From contig DATGEL010000049.1 of NCBI GenBank assembly GCA_035310145.1, positions 25,321-89,320 on the forward strand: a stretch of DNA of 64,000 nucleotides, in the 5' to 3' direction. Shown here piece after piece: positions 53,422 through 60,870 of this stretch. Both the position numbers and the translations under genes were made by a program. The stretch is from Dehalococcoidia bacterium. GTDB lineage: Bacteria > Chloroflexota > Dehalococcoidia > CAUJGQ01. The first letter of the stretch is position 1; each line of letters opens with the position of its first letter. Under the pieces are notes generated by a model. It was not told where the DNA came from. It made no database searches and was given only the letters and a program-made list of their open reading frames with translations.

Positions 53422-54344
53422 TGCAGATGAACGCCCGCGCCTTCCGCGACCTGCTGCGTGCCTGCCTGCCCGAACTCCCTCTGCGTTCGGTACGGCGGCT
53501 GGGCGCCGGCTGGGACAGCGACGCCTTCGTGGTGAACGGCGGCACGAGCGGGCCGCTCGTCTTTCGCTTCCCCAGGCGCGCCGACGTTGCCGAACGGATC
53601 GACCGCGAGCTGCGCCTCCTGCCCGCGCTCGGCCCGACGCTGCCCGCGCCGATTCCTCGCTTCAGCCACGTCGTCCGAGATTGCCCGGCGGCCCCGTTTC
53701 CCTTCGCCGGCTATCCGCTGCTGCGAGGCCGCCAGCTTTCGCACCTGCGGCTGCCGGCCGGCAAGCGCAGGGAGCTTGCCGCCGAGATCGGCCGCTTTCT
53801 CGCGGCGCTGCACGCCTTCCCGGCCGCGCGGGCAGCCGGGCTGGGCGCCCTGCCCGCGGACGTGGCCGGCGGACGCGAACAGTTCGCGGGCTTTCTGCAG
53901 CTGGCGCGGAGGCGGATCCGCCCGCTTCTGGCGGCCGACGAGCTGCCGCGATTCCGGCGCTGGCTCGCCTCGCTGGACGCCGACGAGCAGTTCGCCTTCA
54001 CGCCGGTGGTGATTCACGGTGACCTGGGAGCCGACCACATCCTCGTGGCTGCGGCGACCGGGCGGCTCGGCGGCGTGATCGACTTCGGCGACGCCGGCCT
54101 CGGCGATCCGGCGCTGGACTTCGCCGGCCTGCTGACCTCTCCAGGCGAGGCGTTCGCGCGGCAGGTGCTGGCAGCGTATGGCGCCGGCGCGGGCGAAGCC
54201 GAGGCGATGCTGCGCCGCGCCGCGGTCTTCGCCGGCCTCTCGCCCCTGCACGAGCTCTTGTTCGGTCTGTACTCGGGCGACCAGGACCACACTTCGGCCG
54301 GGCTGGCGGCGCTGCGCAGAACCCTTGCTGCCTGCAATTCGTGA
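53421..54344 (+). CDS. Phosphotransferase (APH/ChoK superfamily)
   Basis: 307 aa. Kinase-like fold: LGAGWDSDAFVVNG (nucleotide loop), PLVFRFPRR (Lys position taken by Arg), VIHGDLGADHILV (catalytic HGD) and GVIDFGDAGLGDPALDFAGL (metal-binding D). Resembles aminoglycoside/macrolide phosphotransferases and homoserine kinases; substrate open. ATG 53421 abuts the heptamer array with no Shine-Dalgarno; ATG 53427 is the alternative. Confidence 0.88.
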   Translation: MQMNARAFRDLLRACLPELPLRSVRRLGAGWDSDAFVVNGGTSGPLVFRFPRRADVAERIDRELRLLPALGPTLPAPIPRFSHVVRDCPAAPFPFAGYPLLRGRQLSHLRLPAGKRRELAAEIGRFLAALHAFPAARAAGLGALPADVAGGREQFAGFLQLARRRIRPLLAADELPRFRRWLASLDADEQFAFTPVVIHGDLGADHILVAAATGRLGGVIDFGDAGLGDPALDFAGLLTSPGEAFARQVLAAYGAGAGEAEAMLRRAAVFAGLSPLHELLFGLYSGDQDHTSAGLAALRRTLAACNS

Positions 54345-54392
54345 CGTATTCCGCCGTGCGGCTTGCGATACGCTGAGAATCTCGCGGCTTCG

Positions 54393-54422
54393 TTGACAGC
54401 TTCGCAAGCGGCACGGTATAAC
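54393..54422 (+). promoter_or_regulatory. Promoter TTGACA-N18-TATAAC
   Basis: -35 at 54393-54398 and -10 at 54417-54422; predicted start near 54429, giving a leader of about 97 nt before the dehydratase ATG at 54526. Confidence 0.65.
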
Positions 54423-54525
54423 CCGCGTGGGCGCCGCGGGGCGGCAGGACTTGCCGCCAACGCCGGACGCCCGCAGGCACGGCACAGGGCAGCTCGGGTT
54501 CAACACGCAACAGGAGCGAACAGCG

Positions 54526-55701
54526 ATGGCGACCGATGTCTCGCAGGGCCTGAACCTCGAAGCGATCGACACCGCGGACGTGGATCGCTGGATCGGCCGG
54601 CCCGTCGGCGGCACCCAGCTCAAGGATCCGATCGCGCCGAACGACATCCGCCGCTGGGCGCAGGGGATGCAGAACGCCAACCCGCTCTACTACGACGAAC
54701 GGCTTGCGGAGGAGAGCGCCTTCGGCCGCTTGACGGCGCCGCAGTCGTTCGCCGTCTGCTGCGACACCAGCCACGGCGCCTCGCCCGCGATCCAGGGCAC
54801 GATCCCCGGCTCGCATATGCTCTTCGGCGGCGACGAGTGGTGGTTCTTCGGCCCGCGCATCTACCCGGGCGACACGATCCACACCGAACGGCTGGCCTAC
54901 GACTACCGTCTCGCCAACACCAGCTTCGCCGGCCAGACCATGTTCCAGCGCGGCGACACCAGCTACATCAACCAGCGCGGGGAGGTCGTCGCCCGTCAAC
55001 GCTCGACCTCGATCCGCTACCTCGTCGCCAACGCGCGCCAGCTCGACTCGCTCAAAGACCTCGAGCAGGAGCCGGAGTGGACGGACGAGGACATGGAGCG
55101 GATCGAACGCGAGATCCTCGCCTACTTCGCTCCGCTGCAGGGTCACGTGATCCGCGCCTTCGACGAGGTCAAGGAGGGCGAGACGCTGCCGCAGCGGCCG
55201 ATCGGCCCGCACACGCTGCAGAGCTTCACCACGGAGTGGCGCTCCTACACGATGACCGTGTGGGGCTCGTCGCGCGCCGACGGCTTTCCCACTTCGACGG
55301 CGAAGGCCGGCTGGACGCGCGAGATGACGCGCAACGAGGAGAATGCCCGCATCGATCCTTCGCGCGGCGACGGGCTGTATTACGGCGCCTCGCGCGGGCA
55401 CGTGCAGGAGCGCTGGGCAAAGCACATCGGCGTGCCGCGCGCCTACGGTTACGGCGCCAGCATGGGCGCCTGGATCCTGGATTACCTCGCCAACTGGGCG
55501 GGCGAGACGGGCTTCATCGAGCACTGCCGCTCGCAGTATCGCCATCCGCCGCTCACCGGCGACCTGACGCTGCTGAACGGCAAAGTCCTGAGCACGGAGG
55601 CCAACCCGCGCGGCGGCGGCATCGCCACGGTGCAGGTGGAGATGACGACGCAGTATGGGGCCACCATGGCCCGCGGCACGGCCGAGGTCCGGTTGGCGTA
55701 G
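54526..55701 (+). CDS. MaoC-like dehydratase with FAS1-type N-half
   Basis: 391 aa with AGGAG nine bases before ATG 54526. Two hot-dog halves: IAPNDIRRWAQGMQNANPLY (N-terminal dehydratase, FAS1-DH-like), MLFGGDEWWFFGPRIYPGDT and, in the C-half, FTTEWRSYTMTVWGSSRADG, HIGVPRAYGYGASMGAWILD and QVEMTTQYGATMARGTAEV. Hydrates or dehydrates acyl-CoA-type thioesters; substrate unknown. The stop TAG is the first triplet of a TAGGGAATAG heptamer. Confidence 0.88.
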   Translation: MATDVSQGLNLEAIDTADVDRWIGRPVGGTQLKDPIAPNDIRRWAQGMQNANPLYYDERLAEESAFGRLTAPQSFAVCCDTSHGASPAIQGTIPGSHMLFGGDEWWFFGPRIYPGDTIHTERLAYDYRLANTSFAGQTMFQRGDTSYINQRGEVVARQRSTSIRYLVANARQLDSLKDLEQEPEWTDEDMERIEREILAYFAPLQGHVIRAFDEVKEGETLPQRPIGPHTLQSFTTEWRSYTMTVWGSSRADGFPTSTAKAGWTREMTRNEENARIDPSRGDGLYYGASRGHVQERWAKHIGVPRAYGYGASMGAWILDYLANWAGETGFIEHCRSQYRHPPLTGDLTLLNGKVLSTEANPRGGGIATVQVEMTTQYGATMARGTAEVRLA

Positions 55702-55760
55702 GGAATAGAGGGGTGGGCGCGGGCCTGTCACTCCGTGCCCACCCCTCTATTCCTCCCTAC

Positions 55761-55807
55761 CTCACCTTCCCCCTCTCCATTTCATGGAGAGGGGGCCAGG
55801 GGGTGAG
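55761..55807. repeat. ATGGAGAGGGG inverted repeat, copy 2
   Basis: CCCCCTCTCCAT (55769-55780), TTC, ATGGAGAGGGGG (55784-55795), with outer CTCACC (55761-55766) / GGTGAG (55802-55807). It lies between convergent genes, 1 nt from one stop, so it can act as a bidirectional terminator. Shares arms with 40002-40035. Confidence 0.85.
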
Positions 55808-55808
55808 G

Positions 55809-56351
55809 TCACACCGGCTCGTAGGTGAGGTGCAGCACGCCGTTGCCGTGGGTGGCGGATGCGGTGAGCTTGAGCGGCAACTGCTCGCCCTCGCCCTCGA
55901 TCAGCCGCTTGCCGCTGCCCACGACCACCGGCACGACGAGCAGGTGCAACTCGTCCAGCAGCCCCCGCCGCAGCAGCCAGCGGAGCAGCGTGTTGCTGCC
56001 GCTCATGCCGATGCTCTGACCCGGCTGCTGTTTGAGCCGGGCGATCCCCTCGGCCACGTCGCCGTTAAGCAGGGTCGAGTTCTGCCAGTCGGCCTGCTTC
56101 AGGGTGGTGGAGACGACGACTTTGGCGATGCCGTTCATCTGCGCCGCGTCCGGGTTGCCGCTCGTGTCGCCGGCGAAGGCCGCGGCGAACTCTTCATAGG
56201 TGACCCGGCCGAGCAGCAGTGTATCGCTCGCGGCGATCAGCCCGCCGACGGCCTGGCCCATCTCCTCGTCGAAGTAGGGGAAGCTCCACTTGTCGGGCGA
56301 CCCGATCACACCATCGAGCGACATGAACAGCCCCGCTACGATTTTGCGCAT
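55809..56351 (-). CDS. Dihydrofolate-reductase-family protein (RibD C-domain-like)
   Basis: 180 aa from ATG 56351 with GAGGAG eight bases upstream. [55 protein letters not shown] and [20 protein letters not shown] mark the DHFR/RibD-like fold. Small deaminase-reductase family; true DHFR activity is not implied. Its start overlaps the 3' end of a truncated sigma factor by 16 nt. Confidence 0.92.
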   Translation of the reverse strand: MRKIVAGLFMSLDGVIGSPDKWSFPYFDEEMGQAVGGLIAASDTLLLGRVTYEEFAAAFAGDTSGNPDAAQMNGIAKVVVSTTLKQADWQNSTLLNGDVAEGIARLKQQPGQSIGMSGSNTLLRWLLRRGLLDELHLLVVPVVVGSGKRLIEGEGEQLPLKLTASATHGNGVLHLTYEPV

Positions 56352-56659
56352 GACGTGATCTCCTCTTCGGCGTTGGGGCGCGGCCCCGGTGCACGGCACG
56401 CCGTTGTGCCGTCCACGCCATTAGACTGAGCGGCCTTGCGAAACTCATCGCTCATACGGCCCTCGAAGCGATCGAGGCTGCGCCAGGCGCGCGCCAGCGT
56501 CTCCTGCACGGCGTCCTCGGCCTCGAACGCCGAGCCCAGCATCCGGTAACAGCGGGCCGTCAGCTCGCGACGGTGCTGATCCAGAAGAGTCGCGGAGGCC
56601 TCCGTCCCCAGCGGCGTCGGGCGAGCGATCCCTGCGTCGGTCGCCGCGTGATCGGTCAT
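56336..56659 (-). pseudogene. Truncated ECF-type sigma factor (region 2 only)
   Basis: 107 aa. [40 protein letters not shown] and FEGR are an ECF sigma region 2, but the frame then runs into [18 protein letters not shown] and a stop, with no region 4. So about 60% of the gene is missing, apparently by deletion up to the DHFR-like gene. Sigma factor and DHFR-like genes commonly neighbour each other in high-GC bacteria, consistent with an old pair. Confidence 0.82.
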
Positions 56660-56768
56660 CCTGCCGGCGTCCCCTTCGTCGTCTCGTCGTCACAGGCGAT
56701 CGTACGCGAGCGACGCGGGACCGTCACCGGCGGCGGGGCTGCTCCCGCGGACTCCGCGGCGAAAGCAG

Positions 56769-57131
56769 CTACTGCACGAGGCGCCCGACGATCTGCACCA
56801 GGTCGTCGATGTCGAACGGTTTGGCCAGATAGTCGTCGGCCGAGACCTGGGCGGCGCGCTCGGCGACTTCGTGCGCGGCGGTGATCACCACGATCGGCAC
56901 GTGCGGGCCGGGCCGCTCCCGGTAGACGCGGGCGAACTCCCAGCCGTCCATCACCGGCATGCGCATGTCGAGCAGGATCAGGCCGGGGCTTTCATGGCCG
57001 AGCAGGCTCAGCGCCGCGCTGCCGTGCTGCGCTGTGAGCACATCGTAGCCCTCGTCGCGCAGCGCCATCTGCACCAGTTCGCGGATGCTGTCGTCGTCGT
57101 CGATCACCAGCACGGGACGAGAAGCGGCCAC
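56769..57131 (-). CDS. Single-domain response regulator
   Basis: 120 aa, receiver only: PVLVIDDDDSIRELVQMAL, phospho-acceptor in LILLDMRMPVMDGWEF, VITAAHE (Thr) and LAKPFDIDDLV (Lys). It follows the kinase gene on the same strand (23 nt), so it is likely its partner. No output domain; a phosphate shuttle or a regulator by protein contact. Confidence 0.93.
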   Translation of the reverse strand: MAASRPVLVIDDDDSIRELVQMALRDEGYDVLTAQHGSAALSLLGHESPGLILLDMRMPVMDGWEFARVYRERPGPHVPIVVITAAHEVAERAAQVSADDYLAKPFDIDDLVQIVGRLVQ

Positions 57132-57154
57132 CGGCTGCCTCGCTCTGTGACGGT

Positions 57155-58717
57155 CTACGCCGCACCCACCGTCACGCGGCCGCGCGGCAACGTCACGGTG
57201 AAGCGCGTGCCGCCCTGCTCGGGGAACTCGGCCCGGATCGTGCCGCCGTGCCGCTCCACGATCTGGGCGCTGATGTACAGGCCCAGGCCCATGCCGGCGC
57301 TGGCGCTGCCCTCGTGCGCCTGATAAAAGCGATCGAAGATCTTGCCGCGGTGCTCAGGCGGGATGCCGATGCCGTGATCGGACACCGTCAGCAGCAGCTC
57401 GCCTCCCAGTTCGCTGAGTTCCACCTCGATCGCGCCGTTCTCGGGGCTGAACTTGACGGCATTGTCCAGCAGGTTGGTGAGCACCTGCTCGATGCGCAGC
57501 GGATCCACGCGGGCCGGCAGGGGCCTGTTCGGCGTGCGCACCTCGATCGTGCGGCGGCCGGCGCTCTGGCGCACGCCTGCGGCCACGCCCTGCACCAGCG
57601 AGCAGAGATCGGTGTCGGCCGGCTGCACGGTGAGCCGGCCGCTTTCGGCGCGGGAGACGTCGAGCAGTTGCGTGACGAGGCGCGAGAGCTTTTGCGACTG
57701 CTGCTCGATGTTGAACAGGGCGCGGCGCACCTGGAAGGGGTCCAACTCGCCGGTGGTGTCGAAGCGCTTGACCACGAGCTGCGAGAAGCCGCGCAGGCTG
57801 GTGACCGGTGTCTTCAGCTCATGCGCGGCGACGGAGAGGAACTCGCTCTTCATGCGTTCGGCACGGCGCAGACTCTCGATCAGCCGCGCGTTGCCGATCG
57901 CGATCGCGGCCATGTTGGCGAGGGCGGCGGCGGCCGAGAGGTCGCCGCGCGTGATGCGTCGCGGCGCACGGTAGGCCACCATCAACGAGCCGAAGACCTC
58001 GTCGGCGCGGAAGAGCGGCACCGCCAGCGCCGCACGGCCGCCCTCAATGCGGTGCAGCGCCAGCTCGCGGCTGGCGTAGCCCGGCTCGGCGGTCAGGTCC
58101 TCGCTGACGAACGGCTGGCGCCGGGCGATCGCCGCGGCGGCGGGGCTGGTGCCCGGCGCGAAGGCGGCGGCGCTCCATTCGGAGGCGTCGGGCACGTCAT
58201 AGCGATTGCCGACAACTCGGAGGTGCGAATCGCCCTCATCGTCGCGGGCGGTGACGACGGCGTAGTCGGCGCCGAGCAGCATCAATGCATGGTCCACCAC
58301 GTGCCGCAGCACGGCCTCCAGGTCTGTCTGCGCGGCGATGTCCTGGCCAATGTCGCGCATCGCCTCGGCCATCTCCAGGCGGCGCTGGAAGTCGAGCAGC
58401 GCGTGCTGGCCACGGATGACCAGGCCGTAGCGGCGGCGCAGGGCGAGGTAGATGGTGGCGGGCAGCACGGTGAGCGAGTCGACGAGCGCCACGTGCCAGA
58501 GGCCGGGGTCTCTGCGGTAGAACTCGGGAGCGAGCAGGAAGTTTTCCACGTGGATCCAGTGGCTGAGGCCGCTGGTAAGGAAGATGAAGCCGGTGGCCGT
58601 GCCGAGCGGGTTGAACCCCAGGCGCCGCTGCTTGACCAGGCCGGTAAAGATCAGCGCCGCGATCACGAAATAGCACGCGGCGATGATCGCGTTGGCGCAG
58701 AGCGCGATTTCGAGCAT
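57155..58717 (-). CDS. Sensor kinase with ethylene-receptor-like membrane domain and GAF
   Basis: 520 aa. Three transmembrane helices at about 8-28, 38-58 and 72-95 in the plan of the ethylene-binding domain: ANAIIAACYFVIAALIF, then FIFLTSGLSHWIHVENF. The His of the copper site is kept (H53), but the position of the Cys ligand is Ser (S49) by eye alignment with ETR1. GAF at about 128-285; HisKA H299 (SVAAHELKTPVTSLRG); HATPase_c NLLDNAVKFSPENGA, DHGIGIPPEHRGKIF and GMGLGLYISAQIV. Full kinase; the single-domain regulator follows. Confidence 0.88.
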   Translation of the reverse strand: MLEIALCANAIIAACYFVIAALIFTGLVKQRRLGFNPLGTATGFIFLTSGLSHWIHVENFLLAPEFYRRDPGLWHVALVDSLTVLPATIYLALRRRYGLVIRGQHALLDFQRRLEMAEAMRDIGQDIAAQTDLEAVLRHVVDHALMLLGADYAVVTARDDEGDSHLRVVGNRYDVPDASEWSAAAFAPGTSPAAAAIARRQPFVSEDLTAEPGYASRELALHRIEGGRAALAVPLFRADEVFGSLMVAYRAPRRITRGDLSAAAALANMAAIAIGNARLIESLRRAERMKSEFLSVAAHELKTPVTSLRGFSQLVVKRFDTTGELDPFQVRRALFNIEQQSQKLSRLVTQLLDVSRAESGRLTVQPADTDLCSLVQGVAAGVRQSAGRRTIEVRTPNRPLPARVDPLRIEQVLTNLLDNAVKFSPENGAIEVELSELGGELLLTVSDHGIGIPPEHRGKIFDRFYQAHEGSASAGMGLGLYISAQIVERHGGTIRAEFPEQGGTRFTVTLPRGRVTVGAA

Positions 58718-58889
58718 TCCGGGTGTCCCGAACGCGCGACGTGCCCCAGCGGCGCCCGCCCGCGCTGCGCTTTTGTGTCAAGAGTACGCTTACACTCTAA
58801 CGATGACAACGGTCTGGACAATCAGTGTTTTCCCTATATCGGGCTTCACCGGATCGCATCGCTTCGCACGGGCGCCCTGCCAGGCGGCG

Positions 58890-59040
58890 CTAGGTCAGCG
58901 CGGCTTCAAGGCAGACGGTCGTGCCGGCGCCGGGCGCGCTGCGCACGTCGAGTGCAAACCCGGCCGCCGCGGTGGCAGAACTCCTCCATGAACGCCAGCA
59001 GGCGCGCCTTGTTCTCATCCGGAGACGTCGGCTTGCTCCT
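58890..59040 (-). pseudogene. Possible histidine-kinase C-terminal remnant
   Basis: GFALDVRSAPGAGTTVCLEA followed by a stop resembles the last strand pair of an HATPase domain (xxSxPGxGTxV). Upstream the frame shifts to ARLLAFMEEFCHRGG. It lies in the 474-nt gap 58718-59191, where nothing else is recognised apart from AGAGTA/TACACTCT dyad symmetry at 58781-58798. Confidence 0.35.
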
Positions 59041-59191
59041 CGCCCCGCCGCGCATACGGCCCGTCCGGCAACATTGTCGCACGTCGGCATGGCGCCATTG
59101 AACCGCGGCGGCCAATCGCGGTACCGTCGCCCTGAACGATTCGCCCGCCGCAAAGGAGCGCGTATGCCAGCCCTCGACGGAATGCGCGTGG

Positions 59192-60870
59192 CTACGACGC
59201 CGCGACCGTCACACTGCCGGTATCGTCGCCCTGGGCATCGATCACGATCGTGTAGCTGCCGTCCACAGGCAGGCTGCCGATACTTATCGAGCCGCCGCTC
59301 GTGCCGACGAAGCGCGGACTGATAAGCTTTGAGCCGTCGGGCGTGAGCACCGAGACTTTGGTGCTGCAGCAGCTCGCCGGGCCACTGCTGCCGCTCACCG
59401 TCACGCCGGTGAAGCTCAGGTTGAGGCTCTGCCCCGCTGTGCCGCTCAGCGCCAGGCGCGCGTTTTGTCCCGGCACGGTCACGGTCAGCGTCACGCCGCC
59501 TCCGCCGACGGTCAGGGTACCGTTCGCGTCGGCCGGCACGTCGTAAAGCTGCAACGTCATACTGCCGGCATCCGCGCCTTGCGGGTCAACCACGACGGTA
59601 TAGGTGCCCGCCACCGGCAGGGTCACGCTATCGATGAAGCCGCCGCTGGTGCCAACGAAGGTCGGGGCCACCAGCGTTGAACCGTCCGGCTTCAGGAGCG
59701 AGACCTTGCTGCTGCAGCACGTTGCCGGGCCACTGGGACCGGCCACGGTGACCGCGCTGAGCGCGAGGCTGACGCGCTGGTTCTGGGCGCCGCTGAAGCC
59801 CACCTGGCCGTTCTGGCCGGGGGTCGCCAGGCTGAGCGTGACCGCGGCCCCACCCGGCGTGGCCGTGGTACTGGCGTCTGCCGGCACATCGTAGAGCGTG
59901 AGGGTGGCGCTGCCGCTGGCCGTTCCCTGCGGATCGAGGGCGATCGTGTACGTCCCGGCCACGGGCGCCGTCACCACGTCGAGGAAGCCGCCGCTGGTGC
60001 CGACGAAGGTCCGCGCCGCCAAGGTCGACCCGTCGGGATTGGCGATCGAGACGAACGTGCTGCAGCAGGCCGAGGTGCCAATGGTGACGTTGGTAACCTG
60101 GAGACTCACCCGCTGGCCCGCGGTCGCGCCGAACGTGACCTGCGCGTTCTGGCCCGGCACAGTCGTGGTGACGCTCGCGGCGGCGCCGCCCGGGCTGATG
60201 CTCGCCGCGGCGTCGGCGGGCACGTCGAAGAGCGTGAGGGTCGCGCTCCCGGTCGCACTGCTCTGCGGGTCGAGGAAGACGGTGTAGCTACCCGTCACCG
60301 GCAGCGTCGCCGTGTCGACAAAGCCACCGCTGGTGCCCACGAACATCGGGGAGACGAGCGTTGAGCCGTCCGGCTTGCGGATCGAGACGAACGTGCTACA
60401 GCAGGTCGAGCTGCCAATAGTGACGTTCGTGAGCTGGACGCTCACCCGCTGGCCGGTGTTGCCCGCAAAGCCGAGCTGGGCGTTCTGGCCAGCGGTACTG
60501 GTACTGATGGTGACCGCGGCCCCGCCGGGCGTGATGCTGGCGGCGGCATCGGCAGGCACGTCATTGAGCTGCAGCGTCAGGCTGCCCGTGGCTCCGTTCT
60601 GCGGCAGGATCGCGATCGTCCCTGTCCCGCTCATAGGGAGCTGCACGGCATCCAGGAAGCCGCCGCCGGTGCCCACCAGCGTGCGGGCCGCTAGGGTCGA
60701 GCCGTCCGGATTACTGATCGAGACGTAGGCGCTGCAACAGGACGAGGTGCCGATCGTGACGCCGGAGACCTGCACGCTGAGGCGGTGACTGGCCGTGCCG
60801 TCGAAGACCACCAGCCCGATGCCGTTCGCCGTGCCGATCGTCTCCGTCTGCGTGCTCCCCACACTCATGC
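59192..60870 (-). repeat. Five CCS-PDGS domain repeats
   Basis: Five tandem units of about 330-360 bp, each with VTIGTSxCCSTFVSIxxPDGS-like core (each residue run given shortened), FVGTSGGF and an end LYDVPADA. Units 2 and 3 are most alike. Beta-sandwich repeats of the pre-peptidase C-terminal type are likely; the Cys-Cys pair is unusual. Confidence 0.85.

Noticed and set aside
58771..58800. TTGACA-like promoter on the minus strand before the ethylene-receptor-like kinase
   Set aside because: TTGACA is present, but there is no -10 at 16-18 bp in the direction of the gene.
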